From Methanolobus profundi (lineage in GTDB: Archaea; Halobacteriota; Methanosarcinia; Methanosarcinales; Methanosarcinaceae), in the NCBI RefSeq assembly GCF_900114835.1, contig NZ_FOUJ01000005.1, positions 62,001-126,000 of the forward strand: DNA of 64,000 nucleotides, read 5' to 3'. The notes beneath the pieces are model-generated. The model saw only the letters and a list, made by a program, of their open reading frames with translations. It did no database searches and was not told the DNA's origin. This document shows positions 53,369-62,830 of this stretch, one piece after another. The position numbers and the translations under genes are program-made. Position 1 is the stretch's first letter; the number at the start of each line of letters is the position of its first letter.

Positions 53369-54112
53369 ATGCAAGTGGAAGAGTACCTTAACAAGATCGC
53401 AGAAAGCGAGGGTACAGTTCACTTGACACTTATCGACCCGGCATCCCAGACCCCGGATGAGGCGGCAGAGATAGCTCATGCTGCTGCACTCGGAGGTACG
53501 GATGCCATAATGGTCGGGGGTTCCACCGGAGCCGGAGGAGTGATACTGGATCAGACACTCCTTAAGATCAAAGAGAAGACAGACAAACCTACAATATTGT
53601 TCCCGGGCAACGCATCAGGTGTCAGCAGATATGCAGATGCTATCTTCTTTATGAGCCTGCTCAATTCCCGTGACATAAATTTCATCACCACCAATCAGGC
53701 AATGGGTGCTCCTGTAGTTTACAAGAGCGGTATAGAGCCCATCTCCATGGCATATCTTATAGTAGAGCCTGGAGGAACTGTTGGATGGGTCGGTGATGCA
53801 AAGCTCATACCAAAACACAAACCTGAACTTGCGGTCGCATATGCACTTGCAGGAAAATATCTTGGTATGCACTACACCTACCTCGAGGCAGGTTCCGGTG
53901 CCGATGCACCAGTGACCCCTGAGATGATAGGTGCGGTAAAACATGTCCTTGGGGACAACAAACTTATCGTTGGTGGCGGAATACGTGATGGTGAGACTGC
54001 AAAGCTTTGTGCTCTTGCAGGTGCTGACATGATAGTCACAGGGACCATCCTTGAGGAAAGTTCCAATGTCACTGCAAAGATAGAAGAACTTGTTTCTGCG
54101 ATCAAGAAGTAA
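53369..54112 (+). CDS. Geranylgeranylglyceryl phosphate synthase
   Basis: This enzyme joins geranylgeranyl diphosphate to sn-glycerol-1-phosphate, the first committed step of archaeal ether lipid synthesis, at the membrane. The 247-residue TIM-barrel protein has VHLTLIDPAS, DAIMVGGSTGAGG, PTILFPGNASGVSRYADAIF, YLEAGSGADAPV and the phosphate-binding GGGIRDGETAKLCALAGADM. It is of the GGGPS group II type and pairs with rpl40e upstream. Confidence 0.94.
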   Translation: MQVEEYLNKIAESEGTVHLTLIDPASQTPDEAAEIAHAAALGGTDAIMVGGSTGAGGVILDQTLLKIKEKTDKPTILFPGNASGVSRYADAIFFMSLLNSRDINFITTNQAMGAPVVYKSGIEPISMAYLIVEPGGTVGWVGDAKLIPKHKPELAVAYALAGKYLGMHYTYLEAGSGADAPVTPEMIGAVKHVLGDNKLIVGGGIRDGETAKLCALAGADMIVTGTILEESSNVTAKIEELVSAIKK

Positions 54113-54174
54113 TAAGAACTCCCTTTTTTTTCTTTACATCCCTTTGAACTGTAGCCATCCATGGAGGTTCGATC

Positions 54175-55896
54175 ATGCTTGAAGTATGCAATGTCGTAAA
54201 AACGTACGAATTAAATGGCGAAAGAAGAACGATCCTTGATAACATAAATTTCACTGTCGCAGACGGGGAAATACTTGGTATCACTGGAAAAAGCGGTAGT
54301 GGAAAGACCACTATACTCAAGCTCCTCAGAGGAATAGAGGAACTTGATTCAGGCTACTTCGAGCTGGATGGCGAGAGAATAGGACCTGATGCAGACAGGG
54401 AAAAGCTCAAATTCCTTGTACGCAACAGCGCAATACATCTTCAGCGTAACTTCGGACTCTGGAACGGCCCTGCTGTGGAGAATATTGTCCGCAGGCTTAA
54501 TTTCCTGGCAGAAGGACACGAGGGATTACCCGAACCTGAAGCTTTCCATTATGACGACTTGCATGAAGAAGCAATGTACTATATGCGTCTTGTCAAGCTC
54601 GAACACAAAGCACAGCATTCATCTAACCTGTTAAGTGGTGGCGAGAAACAAAGGCTTATACTTGCACGTCAGCTTGCAGCAAAACCAAGACTTCTTCTCC
54701 TTGACGAACCGGTAACCATGACAGATCCCGGTACAAAACAGGAGATGCTTGATGTCATAAAGAACATCAAAAAAGAGCTTAACATTCCTATTATTGTAGT
54801 ATCACACCTGCCTGAGATCCACATGTATCTTGCAGACAGGGTGGTCTATCTTGAAGATGGAAAGGTCGTAGAGACAGGCGAGGCCGAACAGGTACTCAAA
54901 CATTTCCTTAAAGATATAGTGGAAAAAGCACCTCTTCCCGAGATGTCAGGGAAGGAGCCTATCATAAAAGTAAGGGGTCTTTCCAATCGTTTCTCACTTC
55001 TGAGGGTTGGAGAGGTACTGAAGTTCGAAGATCTGTCACTTGATATCAATAAAGGTGAGATCACAGCACTTATCGGACCGTCCGGTTCCGGGAAGACAAC
55101 TCTTCTTAAGATGATAGAGGGTCTGAGGTATCCAAAGGAAGGGGATATTACATATCTGCACAATGGCGAGTGGCTGAATATCATTGAGTTCACCTTACAG
55201 CGTCTTGACCTTCGCAGGAAGATGAGCACGATGCAGCAGGAGTTCACGCTTTCTCCGCATTCTACTATCAGGGACCAGCTTGCGTTCAAACTCCGTCTCA
55301 AGGGCGAAGGCTCACTTGAATATGCAAGAGAAAAAGCTGCTGAGATTGGTATCTCTGATGAGTATCTCGATACACTTTACAAACTTACAGAAGTTACTGA
55401 AGAGGAGAAGGACAAGTCCCTTAGGGAAATGAACCTCTCTCTTGATATCTATTCAAAGCTCTTCCCTGTCGTAACAAAAGACACAGTTGATGAGCATGCT
55501 GCTGAGGTTTTCGAAGCTCTGGACCTTCCAATGTCCGTGCTGGATAAAACACCATACCAGATAAGCGGTGGCGAGCACGTAAGGGCATACATTGCACTGG
55601 CACTGGTCTCTCGCCCGGAGATACTGATGCTGGATGAGCCGTTCGGTGACCTCGATCCGGTAACTCTCAGGGATGTAACCAATTCCCTGAAGAACATAAA
55701 CAGGAAGTTCGGCACCACAATAGTTTTTGTCAGCCATCACACCGATTTTGTGAAAGAGGCTGCTCACAGGGCGATCCTTATTGATTCTGCAAAGATCATC
55801 ATGGACGGTAAGCCTGATGAGGTATGTGACAAGCTAATTGAGATGTCTCATGCAGATTATCTCGAACATGATATCAGTGACCTCATTGAGAACTGA
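54175..55896 (+). CDS. atwA: Methyl-coenzyme M reductase activation component A2 (AtwA), double ABC ATPase
   Basis: AtwA is the ATP-binding protein that takes part with the McrC-containing complex in reducing Ni-F430 to active Ni(I) in methyl-CoM reductase. The 573-residue chain has two ABC domains: Walker A GKSGSGKTT and GPSGSGKTT, signatures LLSGGEKQRL and QISGGEHVRAYIALAL, Walker B LLLLDEPVTM and ILMLDEPFGDLDP. The second signature's SGGEH form and lack of membrane parts mark it as soluble AtwA rather than a transporter. It is monocistronic. A different soluble ABC2 protein cannot be excluded. Confidence 0.88.
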   Translation: MLEVCNVVKTYELNGERRTILDNINFTVADGEILGITGKSGSGKTTILKLLRGIEELDSGYFELDGERIGPDADREKLKFLVRNSAIHLQRNFGLWNGPAVENIVRRLNFLAEGHEGLPEPEAFHYDDLHEEAMYYMRLVKLEHKAQHSSNLLSGGEKQRLILARQLAAKPRLLLLDEPVTMTDPGTKQEMLDVIKNIKKELNIPIIVVSHLPEIHMYLADRVVYLEDGKVVETGEAEQVLKHFLKDIVEKAPLPEMSGKEPIIKVRGLSNRFSLLRVGEVLKFEDLSLDINKGEITALIGPSGSGKTTLLKMIEGLRYPKEGDITYLHNGEWLNIIEFTLQRLDLRRKMSTMQQEFTLSPHSTIRDQLAFKLRLKGEGSLEYAREKAAEIGISDEYLDTLYKLTEVTEEEKDKSLREMNLSLDIYSKLFPVVTKDTVDEHAAEVFEALDLPMSVLDKTPYQISGGEHVRAYIALALVSRPEILMLDEPFGDLDPVTLRDVTNSLKNINRKFGTTIVFVSHHTDFVKEAAHRAILIDSAKIIMDGKPDEVCDKLIEMSHADYLEHDISDLIEN

Positions 55897-56043
55897 ATAT
55901 CATATCCTTTTCTTTTTTACCAGCTGTTCTTTATTCTGGCATTCATTTCTTTTCGGTACTAGCTTTAGATCACCACATCTTTGAACTGGTTCAGAATAAG
56001 ATATTTATTGTAACACATGATAATTAATCATTGGAGGTTTATA

Positions 56044-56385
56044 ATGAAAGATGCTAATGATATCGCAGAGATCATGAAAAAGGTAGGTCTTTTTGGAATT
56101 GGTCTATGGGCACTTACTGAAGAAAAGGTCCAGGACATTGCAGATGACCTTATCGAGAATGGGGAGATGAAAAAGGAAGAGGGTAAGAAGTTCGTTCGCG
56201 AAGTTGTTGAGGAACAGAAGAAGCAGAAGGAAGATATGGAGAAGAAGATCTCATCCAAGGTTCAGGAGACCATTAACAAGGCTGATATAGCAACAAAGGA
56301 TGAGGTCAGTGAGCTCAAGGATATCATCAAGAGCCTCGAAGAGAAGATCGATAAGCTTACCAGTTCTGAAGAAAAAGACATGTAA
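56044..56385 (+). CDS. Phasin-like coiled-coil protein
   Basis: A 113-residue protein rich in Lys and Glu. The ATG at 56044 follows GGAGGT (56034-56039). The N-terminus (MKKVGLFGIGLWALTEEKVQ) is amphipathic, and residues about 35-110 form one long coiled coil (KKFVREVVEEQKKQKEDMEK, VSELKDIIKSLEEKIDKL). It resembles the PhaF/PhaI phasin superfamily that coats polyhydroxyalkanoate granules in bacteria. Most methanogens make no such granules, so here it more probably coats another inclusion or has a chaperone-like role. Confidence 0.7.
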   Translation: MKDANDIAEIMKKVGLFGIGLWALTEEKVQDIADDLIENGEMKKEEGKKFVREVVEEQKKQKEDMEKKISSKVQETINKADIATKDEVSELKDIIKSLEEKIDKLTSSEEKDM

Positions 56386-56541
56386 ACTCATGAGGAGGGG
56401 GTTATCTTTAGTAAAAGCACTAGCCTCTTTCTGACTTTTTCTAAAATATTCTACTCATTTATCTTTGATCAGGCAGAAAGCAATCCTGATGTTCAGCTTG
56501 ACCAGTGGAGCATCCTTCCTGAAAATCCTGTTGTAGGGGAT

Positions 56542-57015
56542 GTGCTGGATATAAATGGACAGACCGATCCCGGGGAGATGATCGGGATGACCGTTTCATT
56601 CACAGTGAATGTCCCTGTAATAGATAATGAATACAGGTATGTCTTCCAGGATATCAACATACCAGGTGGCAGCAATAGTTTTCAGGTAAGGTCTCAGAAG
56701 GTTGATGACCTTAATTTTGTAGTTCGTATGTTCGTAGACTTTAAACGAAGCTTTGATGCTGAGGAAGGAGTTGCCGAATTTTTTGAAAAGAATGTTCCTG
56801 CAGGTAACTATGAGATCGTTGTAGAGGGAAATGCTCAGGATGGGGAGAAAACTGTCAGAATGGACTTTGTTGCAAGTCAGACCATAAGGGCAGATGAAGA
56901 AGGCAACTTCCATCATGAATATGATACAAGCTCGCTTCCAGAGGGTAATTTCACTGTAAAGATAGGTGACATTGAAAAGGTCATCGAGCTGATGCCTTCA
57001 GTTTCCGGGAATTAA
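56542..57015 (+). CDS. Secreted beta-domain protein with unclear start (possibly broken)
   Basis: The open frame from GTG 56542 encodes 157 residues of a beta-rich domain (PGEMIGMTVSFTVNVPV, YRYVFQDINIPGGSNSFQV, GNYEIVVEGNAQDG, YDTSSLPEGNFTVKIGD) of a type common in Methanosarcina surface proteins. The protein-like reading continues upstream in the same frame to about 56401 (a hydrophobic, signal-like stretch, then AESNPDVQLDQWSILPENP), but contains no ATG, GTG or TTG. A strong AGGAGGGG box lies at 56393-56400. Either the start codon has mutated or an unusual start is used. Confidence 0.6.
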   Translation: MLDINGQTDPGEMIGMTVSFTVNVPVIDNEYRYVFQDINIPGGSNSFQVRSQKVDDLNFVVRMFVDFKRSFDAEEGVAEFFEKNVPAGNYEIVVEGNAQDGEKTVRMDFVASQTIRADEEGNFHHEYDTSSLPEGNFTVKIGDIEKVIELMPSVSGN

Positions 57016-57043
57016 AAAAGAGAAATGGTTCAATAAAAGGGCT

Positions 57044-57313
57044 TTATAGTCCCTTTGAAACCATGAGCTTTATGAAATCTGTCGATTCCATAACAGGAAC
57101 ACTGTCAATTATGCATATGTCCGACCATGGGAGGTTGAACTCAGCATATGCTTCTGCGCTGTCTGCTTCATAAAGGATGAAATATCGTCCTCCATTGAGG
57201 TCTACCCACTGATTGACCACATTTATTCCGGCAGGTGGTTTCAATTTCTTGAAATGCTCAATTACTTTCTCAGTATCCCTTGGCTCCCATGAACTTATAT
57301 CAAAAAATAACAT
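57044..57313 (-). CDS. DUF3303-like small protein
   Basis: An 89-residue protein resembling DUF3303, a dimeric alpha-beta barrel family: MLFFDISSWEPRDTEKVIEH at the start, GINVVNQWVDLNGGRYFILYEA and the terminal DIEPVMES-like SVPVMESTDFIKLM. Such domains bind small aromatic or fatty substrates in relatives. Function unknown. Confidence 0.75.
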   Translation of the reverse strand: MLFFDISSWEPRDTEKVIEHFKKLKPPAGINVVNQWVDLNGGRYFILYEADSAEAYAEFNLPWSDICIIDSVPVMESTDFIKLMVSKGL

Positions 57314-57513
57314 CTTTTCTCACTCCTTATCTTATCTATTCTCCAACTCTGCGCCACATAAAAATGGCTATCAATAATTTGGATCATGAACTTATTTAAC
57401 TGTTACTCTAACTTTTGATATTTATTGTATGAATTGAATATCAACGATAAATTAATAATAAATCCAGTCATAGATCAATACATCTAAAAAAAATCAAAAT
57501 AAAAGGGACCACA

Positions 57514-59193
57514 ATGAGACCCCGGAAAATACACCGATATTCGATGATCAAAAGATATGGGAAGATCGTTGATGCTCTTGTCAAGTATGAGTTCGGCTAT
57601 ATAGCTGACAGGATGGGTATTGGAGGTATCCGGCCTCTTCGGTCACGGATAAAGAAACCGGAGAAGGTGCATAAGGATACGGATTCTGGCCCGAAGAAAG
57701 CACGATTGATGCTTGAGGAACTTGGTCCTACTTACATAAAGCTCGGTCAGATACTTAGTATGCGTCAGGACCTGATCCCTCCTGAGTATGCCGATGAGTT
57801 CTCAAAACTCCAGGATGAAGTGCAGCCTTTTGGTATGGAGGAAGTTGAAAGGCTCATAATGGAAGAACTGGGTTCGCATATCACTGATATTTTTGAATGC
57901 TTCGAGAACACTCCTATTGCTGCTGCTTCTATTGGTCAGGTCCATCGTGCGAAGTTAAAGACCGGTGAGGATGTTGTTGTCAAGGTCCAGAGGCCCGGTA
58001 TCAAAAAGATAATAGAGGCCGATCTGGATATAATGTACAGTATAGCGGCATTTGCAGAGGAGCATCTTCCTGAAGCAAAGTTATATCGCCCTGTCGAGAT
58101 CGTGGAGGAGTTCGAACGGTCTATCAAGGCTGAGATGGACTACACGCAGGAAGGCAGGAACGCTGATCATTTTGCCCGTAATTTCCGTGATCACCCACGG
58201 ATATACATCCCAAAGGTCTACTGGGACCATTCCAGTATGAAAGTGCTGACACTGGAATATATCGATGGGGTAAAGAGCAATTCCTTTGGGGAACTTGAAC
58301 GGATGGGAGTTGACAGGACAGAAGTGGCCACTGAGGTCCTGAAGTCTTTCATGAAGCAGATCTATGATGATGGTTTCTTCCATGCAGACCTGCACCCCGG
58401 TAATGTGTTCATAATGAAAGATGGCATGATAGCTCTCCTTGATTTTGGAATGGCTGGCTTCCTTTCAAGGGATATGCGCAATCTTCTGATCGATGACCTC
58501 ATTGCAATAACAAAGGGGGACACGGTGCTCTACATCGAGCTTCTTAGAGACCTTGGTTCTATCGGTGATGATGTGGACCTTTCTTCATTGAAGGTCGATA
58601 TTGACCATCTTTTGTACAAGTATTACGGAAGGCCAATAAGGCAACTTAACACTGCTCTGATCCTTGAAGAAATGATAAACCTTCTGAGAAAATACAAGGT
58701 AAGGGTTCCCGCAAATGTGGCTTTGCTCTCAAAAGGTGCTATGACCGCAGAGAGCTTTGGCAGCATAATGGACCCTGATGTAAATCTTACAGTTATTGCG
58801 GAACCATTTGCAAAGCAGGCTATAAAGGACCGTCTGCGTCTGACAAATATCGCAAGCAGTGTGTATCGGGATTATAATAACTGGACCCGCGTCCTTCACA
58901 AGGCACCAATGCAGATATCCCATATTCTTGAGATCGCTGAGAGGGGCTATTTGAAATTACGTTTCGATTCGCATGGCTTTGACCGGATCGTTGCGGAGCT
59001 GGATGCAGCAAGTAACCGTCTTTCGTTCAGTCTTATTATCTCTGCCATTATCGTGGGTTCGTCGCTTATCATCCAGACAGGGATGGAGCCACATATATGG
59101 GGAGTGCCTTTACTTGGCGTAATAGGATTCCTGGTGGCAGGATTCTTTGGTATGTGGCTGGTAATATATATACTCCGCACAGGAAGGATCTGA
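57514..59193 (+). CDS. ABC1/UbiB-family atypical kinase
   Basis: A 559-residue member of the ABC1/ADCK/UbiB family. The KxGQ motif is in GPTYIKLGQILSMRQDLIPP, the A-rich loop in AAASIGQVHRAKL, the catalytic DLHPGN and the DFGMAG metal loop. Two C-terminal membrane helices (about 505-555) anchor it. In bacteria and eukaryotes relatives support ubiquinone synthesis; in methanogens with methanophenazine it may help polyprenyl lipid or quinone-like cofactor synthesis, which is inference. It is monocistronic. Confidence 0.9.
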   Translation: MRPRKIHRYSMIKRYGKIVDALVKYEFGYIADRMGIGGIRPLRSRIKKPEKVHKDTDSGPKKARLMLEELGPTYIKLGQILSMRQDLIPPEYADEFSKLQDEVQPFGMEEVERLIMEELGSHITDIFECFENTPIAAASIGQVHRAKLKTGEDVVVKVQRPGIKKIIEADLDIMYSIAAFAEEHLPEAKLYRPVEIVEEFERSIKAEMDYTQEGRNADHFARNFRDHPRIYIPKVYWDHSSMKVLTLEYIDGVKSNSFGELERMGVDRTEVATEVLKSFMKQIYDDGFFHADLHPGNVFIMKDGMIALLDFGMAGFLSRDMRNLLIDDLIAITKGDTVLYIELLRDLGSIGDDVDLSSLKVDIDHLLYKYYGRPIRQLNTALILEEMINLLRKYKVRVPANVALLSKGAMTAESFGSIMDPDVNLTVIAEPFAKQAIKDRLRLTNIASSVYRDYNNWTRVLHKAPMQISHILEIAERGYLKLRFDSHGFDRIVAELDAASNRLSFSLIISAIIVGSSLIIQTGMEPHIWGVPLLGVIGFLVAGFFGMWLVIYILRTGRI

Positions 59194-59277
59194 TGCGAAC
59201 AGTATACCTTAAATAGACATAGAATGTAACTTACAGGCCGGTGAGATGTCCACGGACAAACATCTTCGGGTGAAAAA

Positions 59278-60252
59278 ATGACAGATCCAAATGTTGAGAG
59301 AAAGCTTGTTGAGATCATGCGAATTATCAGTGAGAGCGACAAGCCCCTAGGTGCGCGCCTTATAGCTGATGAGCTTCATAACCGTGGTTATGCGATAGGG
59401 GAGCGAGCCGTAAGGTATCATTTGCGGATACTTGATGAGAGAGGCTTCACTAAAAAGCATGGTTACATTGGGCGCACTATCACCGAGCGTGGTAAGAAGG
59501 AACTCAATGATGCACTTATAAGTGACAGGTTCGGATTCGTCATTACAAAGATCGAAGAGCTCATCTATAAAGCTGACTATAATATAGAAACAGGCAAAGG
59601 CAACGTTATTGTCAATGTGACCAACATCGACAAGGATGATTATGACAATGCCACTGAGATAATTAAGTATGCAATGGACCATGGTGCGACCATCAGTCCC
59701 CGGGTTGGTGTCATTGAAGAAGATACTGATCTTGACATCTATGTCCCGGAAGGTAAAGTGGCTGTTGCAACTGTATGTAGTATAACTTTCGACGGGCTTC
59801 TTTTGAATAATGGTATACCGGTTGTCCCGGTATATGGTGGATTAATGGAAATGCAGGATTATTCTCCTGCTGGTTTCCTGGACCTTATCTCCTATAATGG
59901 AACATCCATTGACCCCATCAAGATCTTCCTCAGGCGTAAGGCAACTTCTATACTCGAAGCTATCGAGACCGGTAATGGTAAAATGCTTGCAAATGTCCGC
60001 CAGATACCAGCATCTGCTACTAAAAGAGCAGAGGAGTTACTGGAGATCGCAAGCAAACATGACATCAGCGGACATCTGGCGATCGGGGATCCGGGAGATG
60101 ACGTCCTTTTTGCTCCGATAGAGCGTGGAAAGGTCGGTATTCCTGTGATGGTTGGAATTAATTCAGTTGCTGCTGTTGAAGAGGCAGGTATTAATGTAGA
60201 GACCAATCCGGTCTCAGCCGTGATGGAATACAGCAAGATGAAAAAGCTTTGA
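59278..60252 (+). CDS. nrpR: Nitrogen repressor NrpR (NrpRI type, HTH plus one NRD domain)
   Basis: NrpR represses nitrogen assimilation genes and leaves its operators when 2-oxoglutarate rises. The 324-residue protein has an N-terminal winged helix (residues about 5-75: LVEIMRIISESDKPLGARLI, RAVRYHLRILDERGFTKKHG) and one NRD effector domain (FGFVITKIEELIYKADYNIE, VPVVPVYGGLMEMQD, GKMLANVRQIP, IGDPGDDVLFAPIERGKVGI). One NRD is the Methanosarcina NrpRI form, which needs a separate NrpRII not seen here. It lies just before amtB-glnK, and the likely target glnA1 is at 12.4 kb. Confidence 0.92.
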   Translation: MTDPNVERKLVEIMRIISESDKPLGARLIADELHNRGYAIGERAVRYHLRILDERGFTKKHGYIGRTITERGKKELNDALISDRFGFVITKIEELIYKADYNIETGKGNVIVNVTNIDKDDYDNATEIIKYAMDHGATISPRVGVIEEDTDLDIYVPEGKVAVATVCSITFDGLLLNNGIPVVPVYGGLMEMQDYSPAGFLDLISYNGTSIDPIKIFLRRKATSILEAIETGNGKMLANVRQIPASATKRAEELLEIASKHDISGHLAIGDPGDDVLFAPIERGKVGIPVMVGINSVAAVEEAGINVETNPVSAVMEYSKMKKL

Positions 60253-60270
60253 AGAACCGTTTTTGGTTCT
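60253..60270 (+). terminator. nrpR terminator
   Basis: A 6-bp stem (AGAACC 60253-60258 with GGTTCT 60265-60270) right after the stop is followed by T-rich sequence. Confidence 0.7.
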
Positions 60271-60727
60271 GAAACTTATTTCTTTTAATATATCTGTTGA
60301 TCTTGAATGATGGTTGATTTTATCCTTAGCTTTGCTTTTGATTCATTTCTGTGATCATTTGGGGTAATATGGTCCTATATTCTTATGTGCGTGGGCCCAC
60401 ATGATGTATAAAGATATTCGATAAGTCTAAAGAACTGCTTTTTTAGTTGTATTAATCTTTTACCCCCGCACAACTCGTGAATAAGGCTAAGATGTGTGCA
60501 AATGATGCAACTCTTTTTATATTACTTAGATATAAAAATATATAATGTGTGGAATTTGTTGATATTTGATCCAGTTCGGGCTCTAAATGCCTGTTACTTT
60601 TATAGGAAATTAACATTTTCTATCACTTAATATATGAAGTATGATGAAGAAACCAGAATATTTAAATAGAATGAAGTCTACACATAGCATCCGTCTTCCT
60701 AATGAAGATGAAACAAAGGTGTTACTC
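60253..60727 (+). promoter_or_regulatory. Upstream region of amtB-glnK
   Basis: A 475-bp AT-rich region. TATA-like stretches lie at 60517-60545 and at 60656-60666. An imperfect palindrome ATAGGAAAT-TAAC-ATTTTCTAT occupies 60602-60623. No exact GGTA-N6-TACC site was found; the nearest is GGTA-N6-TCCT at 60363-60376. No ORF was recognised. Confidence 0.5.
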
Positions 60728-62140
60728 ATGTATGGAATATCACAGAAACTCAATTCAAAGATGATCTGGCAGGCTTTACTGCTAATGAGCGTCATATTTA
60801 TGTTATTTATAGTTCCGGCATCCGCTGGAACAGTTGAAGAGAACAGCGAATCAATAGCAAACCTCGAGACAGCACTCACATTTATGTGGCTGATCATCGC
60901 TGGTGCAATAGTGTTCCTGATGCATGCAGGTTTCTCACTTGTTGAGATCGGCCTGACAAGGACCAAGAACACAGCCAACATCCTCATGAAGAACTTCATG
61001 ACCATCTGTCTTGGTGTAGTTGTATACTGGGCAGTCGGCTGGGGGATCATGTATGGTGCTGACTTTGCAGGACTTATTGGTATTGACCAGTTCTTCCTTG
61101 TAGGAGCTGACAATGCATTATGGAACAGTTGGTGGTTCCAGATGGTCTTCGCAGCAACTGGTGCAACTATCGTTTCCGGTGCAATGGCTGAGAGGACTGA
61201 CTTCAAGGCATATCTTATTTATACAGTACTTATGGTAGCACTCATCTATCCAGTATATGGTCACTGGGTATGGAGTGGTGCAGGAATTCTTACAAGCGGT
61301 TTCCTTGTTGACGCAATTGGTGTCGGACACCACGACTTTGCAGGTTCCGGTGTAGTACACTCAATTGGTGGATACTCAGCTCTTGCTGGTGTTCTTCTTG
61401 TAGGTCCAAGGATCGGTAAGTTCAAGAACGGAAAGCCAATGGCAATTCCAGGTCACAGTCTTCCACTCGCATTCCTCGGTACACTTATACTGGCATTCGG
61501 CTGGGTAGGATTCAACGGTGGTAGTACCCTTGATGCAATGGACCCATTCGTCAACCTTGTGATCGCAAACACATTCATAGCTGGTGCATCTGGTGGTATC
61601 ATTGTCATGCTCATCACCTGGATGAAGACAGGAAAGCCAGACCCATCCCTTACAGCAAACGGACTTCTCGCAGGTCTTGTAGCTATCACAGCACCTTGTG
61701 GCTCAGTCAGCAACACTGGTGCACTTATCATCGGTATCATCGGTGGTATAGTGGTATACGCAGGTGTAATGTTCAATGAGAACGTACTTAAGCTCGATGA
61801 TCCGGTAGGTGCAATTGCAGTACACGGATACACAGGTAGCTGGGGACTTATCGCAGTCGGTCTCTTCGCACTCGGTACAGATGGTACAATACTTGAAGGT
61901 GCAGCATACACTGCAGAGACAGCAGGTCTCTTCTACGGTGGAGGAGTAGGTCTCCTTATGATCCAGATCGTAGCTGTAATACTCAGTATCGTATGGGCAT
62001 TTGGTATCTCATTCGTGATCTTCAAGATCCTCGATGTAGTGATCGGACTCCGTGTCTCTGAAGAACATGAAATTGCAGGACTGGACATTGTAGAACATGG
62101 AATCAGCGCATATCCAGAATTCATGATCCAGGAGGAGTGA
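60728..62140 (+). CDS. amtB: Ammonium transporter Amt
   Basis: Amt proteins are trimeric channels for ammonium uptake. The ATG at 60728 follows AAGGTG and gives 470 residues with a signal-like first helix ending in PASA; a frame from 60641 has no such support. Eleven membrane helices follow. The twin-histidine pore is visible in FAGSGVVHSIGGYSAL and VHGYTGSWGLIAVG. The C-terminal tail (VIGLRVSEEHEIAGLDIVEHG) is the GlnK-contact region. GlnK follows 5 bp later, as in most prokaryotes. Confidence 0.95.
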   Translation: MYGISQKLNSKMIWQALLLMSVIFMLFIVPASAGTVEENSESIANLETALTFMWLIIAGAIVFLMHAGFSLVEIGLTRTKNTANILMKNFMTICLGVVVYWAVGWGIMYGADFAGLIGIDQFFLVGADNALWNSWWFQMVFAATGATIVSGAMAERTDFKAYLIYTVLMVALIYPVYGHWVWSGAGILTSGFLVDAIGVGHHDFAGSGVVHSIGGYSALAGVLLVGPRIGKFKNGKPMAIPGHSLPLAFLGTLILAFGWVGFNGGSTLDAMDPFVNLVIANTFIAGASGGIIVMLITWMKTGKPDPSLTANGLLAGLVAITAPCGSVSNTGALIIGIIGGIVVYAGVMFNENVLKLDDPVGAIAVHGYTGSWGLIAVGLFALGTDGTILEGAAYTAETAGLFYGGGVGLLMIQIVAVILSIVWAFGISFVIFKILDVVIGLRVSEEHEIAGLDIVEHGISAYPEFMIQEE

Positions 62141-62145
62141 TTTAA

Positions 62146-62505
<360 letters not shown>

Positions 62506-62529
62506 AGAACTTAATTGTATATTCACAGT

Positions 62530-62616
62530 GAGCCCCGGGAATTCAACATACCTATTACAATAGGATTCTGCAGTCCAGTTGTCACAATATAGCACTTCCA
62601 TAGTTTTCCGGGGCTC
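62530..62616. other. Long inverted repeat with inner hairpin downstream of glnK
   Basis: GAGCCCCGG (62530-62538) pairs with CCGGGGCTC (62608-62616); a bulged G allows two more pairs. An inner hairpin CCTAT/ATAGG lies at 62551-62564. The GC-rich arms stand out from AT-rich surroundings. It could be a small RNA or a mobile-element remnant. The rest of the spacer (62617-62830) holds AT-rich promoter-like DNA. Confidence 0.5.
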
Positions 62617-62830
62617 TTCCCTAACTACTTACTGTTCTCATCTCTCATCTGCCACGGTGGGAATGTTATTTCAGTATCAATGCTTTTTATATGTGCTATT
62701 TTCTCAAATGTTATTTGTTTTTTGATGATGCTTCTGTTATAATAGCTAAGTAAATACACATACGCTGGCTGTATATACAGGTCTGTAAAAATAGCAACAA
62801 TAATATACTATTGTGATTTATATTTAACAA

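Noticed and set aside
60641-60727. N-terminal extension of AmtB
   Set aside because: It adds 29 polar residues before a good signal-type helix and overlaps a probable TATA box. ATG 60728 has AAGGTG before it.
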